Shown here piece after piece: positions 22,229-29,760 of a DNA stretch of 29,760 nucleotides; position 1 is the first letter of the stretch, and every line of letters begins with the position of its first letter. The notes under the pieces are model-generated. The model did no database searches and was not told the origin of the DNA. It saw only the letters and a program-made list of their open reading frames with translations. The position numbers were made by a program, and so were the translations under genes. Source of the DNA: UBA668 sp031366885 (GTDB lineage Bacteria > Actinomycetota > Acidimicrobiia > Acidimicrobiales > Ilumatobacteraceae); NCBI GenBank assembly GCA_031366885.1, contig JANLPB010000354.1:1-29760 (forward strand), written 5' to 3'.

Positions 22229-23692
22229 GTGACACGCATCGGGCAGCGAATTGTTGAGCGGCCCTACGCGTGGGTCGTTGCGCTCGCCGTCGTGCTCCGG
22301 TTGCCAACATTCGTCACCCGCCTCTTCGACGCTGACGAAGCGGCAATCGGCGTGCAGGGAATGGTGGTGAGGTCGGGTGGCACGCTCTACCGCGACATCT
22401 TCGACCGCAAGCCGCCGCTGCCTCCCCTCGCGTACGCCGCATCATTCGCCCTGACCAACAGCACCGACGTGCGCCCGCTGCGAGTGCTGGTCACCATCTT
22501 CCTCGTGCTCGGCGGCCTGCTGATGGCATACGAAGCCAAGCGGCAATGGGGTACCAACGCTCACGCAGCATGGGCCGGAACCCTGTTCGTCACCGGCGCC
22601 ATGGCGCTGTTCCCCGCCGATGCGGGCGGCGCCAACTACGCCCACTTTGCGCTGCTGCCAGGGGCCGCAGCCCTGCTATGGGGCCGACGATCGCAGTGGT
22701 TCTGGGCCTTGCTTGCCGGTATCGCCTTCGGGCTGGCGCTGCTCACCCGTCAGAGCTGGGTGCTCGCACTCCCAGCGGCGCTCTACGGCACGTGGCGCAC
22801 GGGCAGCTGGCGGCACGTGAGCCTCTTCGCAGTTGGCACAGCGGCGACGGTCGCAACAGTCGCGCTCTACGCGCCGTTCGGTGCCTACTGGGAATGGAAC
22901 TTCACGAACAGTCCCGGCTTCGTCCTTGCCGCCGCCGGCGTGGGCATCTCCGCGCTGCGCGGTCTGGCCTCGAGCGCGGCGTTCATCGGCTTCCACATCA
23001 CGATGGCTGTGTGCCTCTGGACCAGTCTGCGGCAACGAAATCCACTGCGCGCCGAGGGGCGCGACGACCGCGACCTGTGGCTCTGGTTGCTGTCCGGGCT
23101 GGCTGCAGTCGCGGCCGGTTTCCGTTTCTTCGGCCACTACTGGCTGCAGGTCCTGCCGCCGCTCGTCGTGCTCACCACGCCGGTCGTCGCGTCGCTGGCG
23201 GGCCGCGCCAAACGATTGGCGATGACCGGCGTTGCAGTCCCCACCATGATCGCGTTCGCGCTGCTGTTCGTTCCGGGCTCGTTCCATGACCGTCCCAGCC
23301 CGACGAACCTTGCGGCGTATGTGCACGACAACACCACCCCCGCCGAGCGAGTGTTCATCTGGGGGTCGTTCCCCGAAGTTTTGGTCCACGCCGAACGACT
23401 TCCGGCCGGTTCACTGGTGCACAGCGACTTCGTCACCGGTCGATCCGGTGGTCGCGAAGACCCAGCGGTCACGTTGGCGCTTGCCACACCGGGAGCCTTG
23501 AAGCTGATGATGAGCAGCCTTCTCGCCAACCCACCCGCGCTCGTGCTTGACACCTCCACTGCTGATGACCTGGGCTATCGCAACTACCCGTTGACCCTGT
23601 TCCCGGAGCTGGCGGAATTTGTGAACAACAACTATGAGCAGGTCACTTCGATCGACGGAGTCGCCGTATGGCAACGCGTGACGGACAACTGA
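22229..23692 (+). CDS. GT-C fold membrane glycosyltransferase (GT39/PMT-like)
   Basis: A 487-residue polytopic membrane protein. After the first helix (AWVVALAVVLRLPTFV), the first external loop carries the acidic pair in LFDADEAAIGVQGMVV at about 30-45. GGTLYRDIFDRKPPLPPLAY at about 51-70 is the D-x-(D/E) plus K/HPP pattern of undecaprenyl/dolichyl-phosphate-sugar-dependent GT39-type enzymes. About ten hydrophobic segments follow, then a soluble C-terminal domain from about residue 355 (NLAAYVHDNTTPAERVFIWG ...). GTG 22229 is chosen from the TAGCCT just upstream; a longer frame would overlap the divergent HAD gene. It is followed by the PAP2 gene after 25 bp. Sugar and acceptor are unknown. 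Confidence 0.83.
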   Translation: MTRIGQRIVERPYAWVVALAVVLRLPTFVTRLFDADEAAIGVQGMVVRSGGTLYRDIFDRKPPLPPLAYAASFALTNSTDVRPLRVLVTIFLVLGGLLMAYEAKRQWGTNAHAAWAGTLFVTGAMALFPADAGGANYAHFALLPGAAALLWGRRSQWFWALLAGIAFGLALLTRQSWVLALPAALYGTWRTGSWRHVSLFAVGTAATVATVALYAPFGAYWEWNFTNSPGFVLAAAGVGISALRGLASSAAFIGFHITMAVCLWTSLRQRNPLRAEGRDDRDLWLWLLSGLAAVAAGFRFFGHYWLQVLPPLVVLTTPVVASLAGRAKRLAMTGVAVPTMIAFALLFVPGSFHDRPSPTNLAAYVHDNTTPAERVFIWGSFPEVLVHAERLPAGSLVHSDFVTGRSGGREDPAVTLALATPGALKLMMSSLLANPPALVLDTSTADDLGYRNYPLTLFPELAEFVNNNYEQVTSIDGVAVWQRVTDN

Positions 23693-23704
23693 CCCCGTAG
23701 CCCC

Positions 23705-23710
23705 TAGAAT
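23705..23710 (+). promoter_or_regulatory. Candidate -10 element of the PAP2 gene
   Basis: TAGAAT, close to the actinobacterial TANNNT consensus, 7 nt before ATG 23718 in a 25-bp gap. It predicts a leaderless transcript independent of the upstream GT-C gene. No clear -35. Confidence 0.5.
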
Positions 23711-23717
23711 TCCCGAG

Positions 23718-24593
23718 ATGGAGACGTGCGCCGACATTGAAACCGCCGCGCCGCCCCAACCCACACCGCATCCGCTGCGACACCGCCACTCCAGGCCGGC
23801 CAAGCATGCGTGGCTTCGTGAACTCGGCATCGTGCTGGGCTTCTACTACGTGTACCAGACCATTCGCAGCCTGGCCAATGTCGCTGGCGTGAAGAACAGG
23901 GCACACAGCAACGCCCACTTCCTCGTGTCGGCGGAGAAGACAATCTTCATCTATCACGAGCAGGCGATCCAGCAGGCGTTTCTCGGTGCCACTTGGTTCA
24001 TCAAGGCGATGAACGTGTACTACGGCACGCTGCACTTCATCATCACCGCGGGGCTACTGATCTGGCTCTACGCCAAGCGGCACGATGCGTACCGTCGTCT
24101 ACGAAACCTGCTGGGCGCGACGACATTTCTTGCACTCATCGGCTATTGGGCGTTCCCGCTGGCTCCTCCGCGGCTGTATCTGCAGTGCGGTGGCGACATT
24201 CCCGCCATGGGTCCCGGCGGCGGGTTGGAGAAGCCCGACTGCTTCGTCGACACGCTCGACAAAGTCGGTGGACTGTGGAACTACCAAAGCAGCGCGGCAA
24301 AGGCCATCGCCAATGCATACGCCGCCATGCCAAGTTTGCACTTCGGATGGGCATTGTGGTGCGCCATCGTCATCTGGCAAGAGATCGGCGGCCGGCGCGG
24401 TCGCATCCTCGCCGTCCTCTACCCCGCATTGACCCTCTTCGCGATCGTCGTCACGGCGAACCACTACTTCCTCGACGCTGCCGGCGGCGCGCTGATCCTG
24501 CTGGGCGGGCTGCAGATCGTGAAGTGGTCCGAGCGTCGCCGCTCAGCCAAGCTGGCGGCCGCGGCGGGCCAGCAACTCGCGACTGCGAAATAG
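23718..24593 (+). CDS. PAP2_3 family membrane phosphatase/phosphotransferase (Aur1/inositolphosphotransferase-like)
   Basis: A 291-residue polytopic membrane protein with a Pro/His-rich cytoplasmic start (1-30) and about six hydrophobic segments. The catalytic motifs are AAMPSLHFGWAL at 202-213 (His208) and TANHYFLDAAGG at 246-257 (His249, Asp253). This is the form seen in the PAP2_3 branch, which includes fungal Aur1 and related phospholipid head-group transferases, not the classical KxxxxxxRP lipid phosphatase. It may dephosphorylate or exchange a head group on a membrane lipid or polyprenyl phosphate. Its last 51 bases overlap the end of murJ on the other strand. It could also supply the missing PAP2 of the DPA pathway, but it lies far from those genes and in a different subfamily. 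Confidence 0.82.
   Translation: METCADIETAAPPQPTPHPLRHRHSRPAKHAWLRELGIVLGFYYVYQTIRSLANVAGVKNRAHSNAHFLVSAEKTIFIYHEQAIQQAFLGATWFIKAMNVYYGTLHFIITAGLLIWLYAKRHDAYRRLRNLLGATTFLALIGYWAFPLAPPRLYLQCGGDIPAMGPGGGLEKPDCFVDTLDKVGGLWNYQSSAAKAIANAYAAMPSLHFGWALWCAIVIWQEIGGRRGRILAVLYPALTLFAIVVTANHYFLDAAGGALILLGGLQIVKWSERRRSAKLAAAAGQQLATAK
24543..24593. other. Convergent overlap of PAP2 gene and murJ
   Basis: The last 51 bases of the plus-strand PAP2 gene (stop 24591-24593) are also the last 51 bases of minus-strand murJ (stop 24545-24543). Both C-termini are basic and Ala/Arg-rich and probably disordered, which would allow such an overlap to arise through loss of a stop codon. Confidence 0.85.
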
Positions 24594-26186
24594 GGTCATC
24601 GAGCAGGCGAAGACGGCCACACCAGCCGTCCCGCCCAACAGGAATGCGACGAGGGCCTGACGGCGCGTTGGGTCGAAGTTGCTGACCATCCATACCATCA
24701 TCGCCACGGCGGCGACTGCCGACACGAAGGACTCGGTTGCCATCCGGGCAACGCGGCGTGCGCTCATGGCCCCGGTCAGCCCGTGCACTCTGATCGTCAG
24801 CAGTACGGCCGCAACGGTTTGCGCGGCGCCGTACCCGAGCGCGAGAGCGGCCGCACGCGATGCAGGGGCCATCAGCGCAGACGCAACCACCATCGTCAAC
24901 ACGCCCACCACCGCACCGGCAACCATCAGTATCGACGCCTTGCGAACATCGCCAAGAGCGAAGAGAACCCTGGCCATGATGAACGCAAGGCCGTAACCCA
25001 GCAAACCAGGTCCGAACGCCGCCATGGTGTACGCAATCGGGGCGAGACCCTGGCTGGACGTTTGCCCGACTCCCGCAACGAGACGCGTGAGCGGCCACGC
25101 CAAGGCCACCATGCCGGCACCCGCCAACACCAGCAGCGGCACCGTGATCCGCATCGCATTATCGATGGCCGAGCGAACCTCTGCGAGCCGGCCGCGCTGC
25201 CACCCTTCGGCGACACGGGGGGCAAGCGTCGTGGCGATCGTGACCGCAATGAGAGCGTGCGGCAGCACGTAGAAGGCGAACGCGTACACGAATACGGCGA
25301 CACCGCCTGGTGCGCCATTGCCCAGGGCCAACGCCGCCGCTGTTGGCACCAGCGTTCCCACGATCGACAACGTGGCCCACCCGAACGAACGACGCATCGA
25401 CTGGACGGCGACGTGGCGCGGCCGCCACCGTGGCATCCACTGCACACCAAGACGGCGCAGTGCAATCGCTGGCGTCAGGCTGGACGCCACGACCCCAAGT
25501 GTCGTGCCGCCGGCGATCAGCGCAAACTGCAGGCCAGTGAGATCGAGGTCCGCCGTCACATCACCTCGGCTCGCACGAAAGGCGAGACAGGCTGCAATCA
25601 CGATGATGTTGTTGACGGCCGGGGCGAGAGCCGCCGCGACGTAGCGGCCCTTAGCATTCAGCGCTGCGCTCGTCACCGTGGCAACGCCGTAGCACACGAG
25701 TTGTGGAACAAAGACAAGCACCATGGGAACCATGAGGTTGAGCTTGCGGTCCGCCACGGCGCCGGAAGGTTCGGCGAGCACCAACAGCCGACCGAGGATG
25801 GGCGCCACCGCGGCCCCGATCACCGCGACGACCGTCAGAGCTAACACGATGACGCCGGCAGTCGCCTGTGTTGCCTCACTCAACTCAGCGTTGCCACCCG
25901 AGCGACGAGCAGCAACAAATGAGGGCACGAGCACCGCTTGCAACACGCCACCCGCAACCAGTTCGAACAACAGGTTGGGGATCATGTTCGCTGTTTGGTA
26001 GACGTCGCCAAGGATGCCGACCCCCAACACTGCCGCCGTGGCCACGACGCGCCCAAAGCCAGTGACGCGCGACAGCAACGTGCACAGTGTCACGAGAATG
26101 GTGTCGCGACGAATGCCGGAGGTCACTCCGGTTTCGGTCTCCGGGCCGATCATGCGCAAGGTCGAGTCGACATCGCCGCTGGTCAC
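24543..26186 (-). CDS. murJ: Lipid II flippase MurJ (MviN family)
   Basis: A 547-residue polytopic protein with about 14 hydrophobic segments, exporting lipid II for peptidoglycan synthesis. The N-terminal VTLCTLLSRVTGFGRVVATAAVLG and the VYQTANMIPNLLFELVAGGVLQAVLVPSF stretch (about 60-90) are the MviN signature. A ALNAKGRYVAAALAP loop and FYVLPHALIAVTIATTLAPRVAE follow. No C-terminal kinase-like or extracellular domain is present, unlike mycobacterial MviN. GTG 26186 overlaps the recN stop as GTGA. It ends the tlyA-nadK-recN-murJ run. Confidence 0.94.
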   Translation of the reverse strand: MTSGDVDSTLRMIGPETETGVTSGIRRDTILVTLCTLLSRVTGFGRVVATAAVLGVGILGDVYQTANMIPNLLFELVAGGVLQAVLVPSFVAARRSGGNAELSEATQATAGVIVLALTVVAVIGAAVAPILGRLLVLAEPSGAVADRKLNLMVPMVLVFVPQLVCYGVATVTSAALNAKGRYVAAALAPAVNNIIVIAACLAFRASRGDVTADLDLTGLQFALIAGGTTLGVVASSLTPAIALRRLGVQWMPRWRPRHVAVQSMRRSFGWATLSIVGTLVPTAAALALGNGAPGGVAVFVYAFAFYVLPHALIAVTIATTLAPRVAEGWQRGRLAEVRSAIDNAMRITVPLLVLAGAGMVALAWPLTRLVAGVGQTSSQGLAPIAYTMAAFGPGLLGYGLAFIMARVLFALGDVRKASILMVAGAVVGVLTMVVASALMAPASRAAALALGYGAAQTVAAVLLTIRVHGLTGAMSARRVARMATESFVSAVAAVAMMVWMVSNFDPTRRQALVAFLLGGTAGVAVFACSMTLFRSRELLARRGRQLG

Positions 26187-27772
26187 TTCGGAGGTAACCC
26201 AACACGATCACCGAGCAGGTCCGCAGCATGCCGACGCGCCGAGTCCGCGGCTTCGTCACCCGACAACATGCGAGCAATCTCGTCGATGCGGTCCTGCCCG
26301 ATAATCCGCGTCGCTGTCGTGGTCGTGCGGGCATCTTCGACGTTCTTGCTGACGACGATGTGGTTGGTGGCAAGTGCCGCAACCTGCGCCAAATGCGTCA
26401 CGACCAGCACCTGGTGGCGCTCCCCCAGGGCCGCCAGGTTTCGGCCGACCGCGACCGCTGCTGACCCGCCGATTCCGGCATCGACCTCGTCAAAGACCAG
26501 CGTGTCGGGGGCCTCGGTGAGCACGAGCCGAAGCGCCAACATTGTCCTTGCCAGCTCGCCGCCACTGGCCACACGCGCCAGCGGCAACAGCGGTGAGCCG
26601 GGGTTGGCGGCCAGCAGAAAGGAGACCTCATCGCCAGGGTCGTGATCACCGACGGTCACCGTCACCGCTGCGTGCGGCATCGCCAGCTGTCGCAGATGGT
26701 GCTGGACTTCGCCGCCCAGCGCTTGGGCACCACTGCGCCGGGCACTGGCGACGTCGGCAGCCGCAACGCGCTCGGCGTGTAGTGCATCAAGCCGTTCGTG
26801 CTCCAACGCAGCGACGCGCTCCTCGTAGCCCTCCAGCTCGCCCAGGCGTGCTTCGACCTCGTTGTGAAACCCGATCACCTCCGCCAGCGAGTCGCCGTAC
26901 TTGCGGCGCAAATCGCGCAACGTCTGCATGCGTTCACGCACTTGTTCGAGGCGCTCAGGGCTCTCGTCAATTCCGTCGGCTCGTGATCGAATGTCGGCGG
27001 CGATATCGGCAGCTTCCGCGCTGAGTCCTCGCAGACGACCTTCCAGCTCCGCGAACGGCGCCTTTCCGGCGATGGCACGCAAGGCATCCGCAAGTGCGTC
27101 GCCCACCCCGCCATCATCGGTCAGGGCCGCAACTGCCACGCCACCACACTCGCGGTACTCGACAGCGCCGGCCAACTCGTCGTACTCGACTTCCAGCACA
27201 GCATCTTCGTCCTCGCCAGCGATGGACGCGGCACGTAGCTCGGCGACCTGATACCGAAGTAGATCCAGTTCCCTGGCTCGTGACTTGCTGTCACCGCCCA
27301 ACGCTGCCAGCGACGCATCCAGCTCAGTCAACCGCGCCCGCGTCGCGCGCAGCGCGCTGAGGTCGGTATGACAAAAGCGGTCCAGTGCGTCGCGTTGCTC
27401 ACTTGCGGACAGAAGGCTTTGGTGTGAGTGCTGCCCATGGAGATCGACAAAGCGTTCGCCAAGTTCAGCGAGATTGCCAACTGTTGCCAACCGACCATTC
27501 ACGTAGGCCCTTGAGCGACCATCGGCCGGAATGACCCGTGCAACGACGTACTCGTCGTCGCCGTTGACGAACCGCCCCTCCACCCGGGCTTCGCTGGCAC
27601 CGGGGCGAACCATTGTTGCGTCGGCGCGGCCGCCCACCAAAAGGCTGATCGCCTCGACGAGCATCGTCTTGCCTGCGCCCGTCTCGCCCGTCAGCGCTGT
27701 CAACCCCGCGCCGAGCACGAGGTCGAGTTGTTCGATCACGCCCAGCGATTCGATGTGGAGTTCCTGCAACAT
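26183..27772 (-). CDS. recN: DNA repair protein RecN
   Basis: A 529-residue SMC-like ATPase acting in double-strand-break repair. Walker A is GETGAGKTML at 29-38. The central part is coiled-coil (about 155-370, rich in Glu, Arg and Ala). The C-terminal ABC signature is VASGGELARTMLALRLVL, followed by Walker B LVFDEVDAGIGG and the His switch VVTHLAQVAALA. It is slightly shorter than the usual 550 or so residues, the difference lying in the coiled coil. ATG 27772 directly follows the nadK stop (TAA then ATG, no gap), and the end overlaps murJ. Confidence 0.96.
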   Translation of the reverse strand: MLQELHIESLGVIEQLDLVLGAGLTALTGETGAGKTMLVEAISLLVGGRADATMVRPGASEARVEGRFVNGDDEYVVARVIPADGRSRAYVNGRLATVGNLAELGERFVDLHGQHSHQSLLSASEQRDALDRFCHTDLSALRATRARLTELDASLAALGGDSKSRARELDLLRYQVAELRAASIAGEDEDAVLEVEYDELAGAVEYRECGGVAVAALTDDGGVGDALADALRAIAGKAPFAELEGRLRGLSAEAADIAADIRSRADGIDESPERLEQVRERMQTLRDLRRKYGDSLAEVIGFHNEVEARLGELEGYEERVAALEHERLDALHAERVAAADVASARRSGAQALGGEVQHHLRQLAMPHAAVTVTVGDHDPGDEVSFLLAANPGSPLLPLARVASGGELARTMLALRLVLTEAPDTLVFDEVDAGIGGSAAVAVGRNLAALGERHQVLVVTHLAQVAALATNHIVVSKNVEDARTTTTATRIIGQDRIDEIARMLSGDEAADSARRHAADLLGDRVGLPPK

Positions 27773-28636
27773 TTACCGGTCCGTCAACCCGAACTTCGCC
27801 TTCAAGATCTGATGGAACCGGCGCTGACCGAAGCGAACGAAGCGCGCCACCTGCTCCGACGGAGCGACGGAAACCCTATCCCCCTCAGCCATCGTCGCCG
27901 CGGGCTGACCGTCGATGGACAGCGTTGCCGAACGGTGGCCGATGACCTCTACCTCAACCACCTCCGACGGGTCGAGCACGAGCGAACGATCGAAGAGCAT
28001 GTGCGGCGACACGGGGGTCAAGAGCACCGCGCGAAGGCGCGGCGACAGCACCGGGCCGCGAGCCGACAGCGAGTAAGCAGTGGAGCCGGTGGGCGTCGCC
28101 AGAATCAGGCCGTCGGCGGCATACGAAGTGAACGGCGTACCGTCAATCCACACTTGCAAGCGAATGGTGTGCCCTGCTTCCTGCTTCTCGACCACACCTT
28201 CGTTGAGCGCAGTCCAGGTCTGTGCAGAGCTCGAACCGGCTTGGTGCAGCGAAACTGCCAGCAGCATGCGCTCGTCGATGTGCCACTCGCCCACTTCGGG
28301 CCCCGAAAACCACCGCTCAAGCGCGTGGTGCATCGCATCCGGTTCGACCTCCGTGAGGTAACCCAAGAGGCCGACGTTGACCCCGATGATCGGCACATTT
28401 GCCGCGCCGGCCAGCTTGACGGTGCGCAACATGGTGCCGTCGCCACCAAGGCTGATCGCCAGATCGGCCTCGACGGCTGGACGCTCCGATTGCAATTCGT
28501 CCAGACCGAGTGGCGCTGCGTCGTCGGGCAACATCCACACATCGTGCCCGTGCTCACTCAGCCACGAGGCGGCGACGCGTGCGAGCGCCGCGGCCTCGAG
28601 GCGGTCGTGATGGGCGACGAGAAGAACAGCGCTCAC
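27773..28636 (-). CDS. nadK: NAD kinase
   Basis: A 287-residue ATP-NAD kinase making NADP. The substrate-phosphate motif GGDGTML is at 64-70. GVNVGLLGYLTE follows at about 85-96, then NEGVVEK (family NE/D motif) and the signature TPTGSTAYSLSARGPVLSP. The start is GTG 28636, which overlaps the tlyA stop as GTGA. The open frame reaches 28735 but only inside tlyA. The tlyA-nadK-recN order is the conserved actinobacterial and firmicute arrangement (Rv1694-Rv1696). Confidence 0.96.
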   Translation of the reverse strand: MSAVLLVAHHDRLEAAALARVAASWLSEHGHDVWMLPDDAAPLGLDELQSERPAVEADLAISLGGDGTMLRTVKLAGAANVPIIGVNVGLLGYLTEVEPDAMHHALERWFSGPEVGEWHIDERMLLAVSLHQAGSSSAQTWTALNEGVVEKQEAGHTIRLQVWIDGTPFTSYAADGLILATPTGSTAYSLSARGPVLSPRLRAVLLTPVSPHMLFDRSLVLDPSEVVEVEVIGHRSATLSIDGQPAATMAEGDRVSVAPSEQVARFVRFGQRRFHQILKAKFGLTDR

Positions 28637-29391
28637 GCGGCAGATCCTGACTTGTTGGTGGAGGCATGCACAAGAAATTCTCGGTTGCCATCGCCACCGT
28701 AGATCGGCGAGTCCATCCAGCCGTGTACTTGACACCCAGCTTCGAGGAGCGCAGCGCCCACCTCGTCGCGAACCCGATCGTGAATCTCCGGGTCGGTGAT
28801 CACGCCGTGCCCTCGCGACACCTCGACTTTGCCCGCCTCAAACTGTGGTTTGACCAGCAGCACCAGCGCTCCACCGGGTATCGCGGTGCCGATGAGCGGA
28901 GCCAGCACGCGCCGCAGAGAGATGAACGACAGATCCGCCGTCACTAGTTCGACAGGGCCGCCGAGAGCGCCCGGCGTCGCATCGCGAATGTGAAATCGCT
29001 CCAATACGGTCACCCGCGCATCATCGCGAATTCGCGGGTGCAGTTGCCCGTGGCCGACGTCCAACGCAATGACGTGGCCAGCGCCACGCTGCAGCAGACA
29101 ATCCGTGAACCCACCGGTGCTGGCACCGGCATCGAGTACTCGCAGACCCGCGACATCGAGCCCAAACGCCTCCAACGCTGCGTCCAGCTTCTCGCCACCA
29201 CGGCTGACGAATCGGGCGGGCGGGCCGGCGAGTACGAGCGCGTCCCCGGCGTGAACCTGTCGCGAAGCCTTGTCGGCGATCGCACCGTTGACGAGAACGC
29301 GGCCAGCGGCAATGGCACGGCCAGCGTCGGTTCGGCTCTCCACCAGCTGTCGACGGACAAGTTCCGCGTCAAGACGCTGACGCCTCGCCAC
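28633..29391 (-). CDS. tlyA: TlyA family rRNA 2'-O-methyltransferase
   Basis: A 252-residue protein with an N-terminal S4 RNA-binding domain (about 5-60: RLDAELVRRQLVESR ... AGRVLVNG) joined to an FtsJ-like methyltransferase. FVSRGGEKLDAAL at 61-73, the SAM-binding VLDAGASTGGFTDCLLQ at 85-101, TADLSFISLR and LVKPQFEAGK are family hallmarks. In mycobacteria TlyA methylates ribose in 16S and 23S rRNA and confers capreomycin sensitivity, so the same modification is expected. GTG 29391 is two bases after the stop of the phasin-like gene, and the end overlaps nadK. Confidence 0.95.
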   Translation of the reverse strand: MARRQRLDAELVRRQLVESRTDAGRAIAAGRVLVNGAIADKASRQVHAGDALVLAGPPARFVSRGGEKLDAALEAFGLDVAGLRVLDAGASTGGFTDCLLQRGAGHVIALDVGHGQLHPRIRDDARVTVLERFHIRDATPGALGGPVELVTADLSFISLRRVLAPLIGTAIPGGALVLLVKPQFEAGKVEVSRGHGVITDPEIHDRVRDEVGAALLEAGCQVHGWMDSPIYGGDGNREFLVHASTNKSGSAA

Positions 29392-29393
29392 AG

Positions 29394-29760
29394 CTAGGCC
29401 TTCTTGACAGCAGCCTTCTTCACCGGAGCAGCCTTCTTCACCGGAGCAGCCTTTGCGGCTGGCGGAGCGGCGGGCTTGCTGGCAAGGCCAACCTTGTGGG
29501 CGATGTCCTCGACGCGACCCTCGACCTCATCAAGGCGTGACGCAAACTTGCCCAGCTGCTTGTTGATCTCCGCTTGAACGGTGGAGACGAGACCCTCGGT
29601 CGCCGTGCGGCCGCGGACGACCATTTCGTGGACCAATTTCTCGGTGTCTTTGCGGCGAGCTTGGCCGCCCTTCACGAACTCCTTCACCAGCTTCTCCGCT
29701 TGGTCCTGAGAGATTTCAGTGAAGTTCATACCGGCATCGAGCAACCGCTTGAGAAGTGCG
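29394..29760 (-). CDS. Phasin-like coiled-coil protein with Lys/Ala-rich tail (5' end outside window)
   Basis: The frame is open to the window edge, so the true start probably lies beyond 29760; within the window a TTG at 29744 and an ATG at 29729 are possible. The N-terminal part (LLDAGMNFTEISQDQAEKLVKEFVKGGQ) and a long amphipathic helix to LDEVEGRVEDIAHKVG resemble phasin-like/PHA granule regulator proteins common in actinobacteria. The last 30 residues are Ala/Pro/Lys (PAAKAAPVKKAAPVKKAAVKKA), as in histone-H1-like tails, and could bind DNA or polyphosphate. Two bases separate it from tlyA. The function is uncertain. Confidence 0.72.
   Translation of the reverse strand, partial: ALLKRLLDAGMNFTEISQDQAEKLVKEFVKGGQARRKDTEKLVHEMVVRGRTATEGLVSTVQAEINKQLGKFASRLDEVEGRVEDIAHKVGLASKPAAPPAAKAAPVKKAAPVKKAAVKKA
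29410..29451. repeat. 18-bp tandem repeat coding for the Lys/Ala-rich tail
   Basis: Two exact 18-bp copies (29410-29427, 29428-29445) and the first six bases of a third. On the minus strand they encode a repeated six-residue block containing APVKKA. In-frame expansion or contraction between strains is likely. Confidence 0.85.

Overview
High-GC bacterial DNA that is almost entirely coding. Gene families and order point to an actinobacterium. The string tlyA-nadK-recN ... pyrG-Nudix-xerD ... scpA-scpB-rluB is the same core order as Mycobacterium tuberculosis Rv1694-Rv1711. The ubiA/dprE1/dprE2 proteins resemble mycobacterial DPA-pathway enzymes across their whole length. A deep, non-mycolate actinobacterial lineage such as Acidimicrobiia (Ilumatobacter-like) is my best guess, but that is inference; no rRNA or tRNA is present to settle it.

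Layout. (1) 1-1031, minus: the start of a polytopic membrane protein and a polyprenyl-phosphate mannose synthase-like GT2. (2) 1131-5065, plus: a tight four-gene operon with a small unknown protein, a GMC flavoprotein oxidoreductase and two extended SDRs, each pair overlapping at the stop/start. (3) 5034-16679, minus: one long co-directional run. It starts with housekeeping genes (scpA, scpB, rluB, tyrA, aroA) and continues without a break into an envelope-glycan block: HAD-IB phosphatase, UbiA-type decaprenyl-phosphate phosphoribosyltransferase, methyltransferase, dprE1, dprE2, GT4 and a GT-C membrane glycosyltransferase. (4) 16782-17768, plus: trpS, ending in a long inverted repeat. (5) 17858-21423, minus: pyrG, Nudix hydrolase, xerD and an HD-domain protein, all touching or overlapping; a HAD hydrolase lies upstream (21503-22168). 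(6) 22229-24593, plus: a GT-C glycosyltransferase and a PAP2_3 phosphatase/phosphotransferase. (7) 24543-29760, minus: a phasin-like coiled-coil protein (partial), tlyA, nadK, recN and murJ.

How the genes work together. UbiA, the HAD phosphatase, DprE1 and DprE2 would together make decaprenyl-phosphoryl-arabinose (DPA), the arabinofuranose donor of actinobacterial cell-wall arabinan. The GT4, GT-C and methyltransferase neighbours, and the Dpm-like enzyme with its membrane neighbour, are plausible users or modifiers of polyprenyl-phosphate sugars. The DPA genes sit directly behind aroA, where M. tuberculosis has cmk. DprE1 carries Thr at the position of the benzothiazinone-targeted Cys387.

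Regulation. Most genes that begin a transcription unit have a TANNNT -10-like hexamer 6-11 nt before the start codon and no clear Shine-Dalgarno, which suggests widespread leaderless transcription. pyrG is the clear exception, with a strong GGAGGT and a longer leader. No rRNA, tRNA, CRISPR array, insertion sequence or phage gene was seen. No gene-free stretch exceeds about 100 bp.
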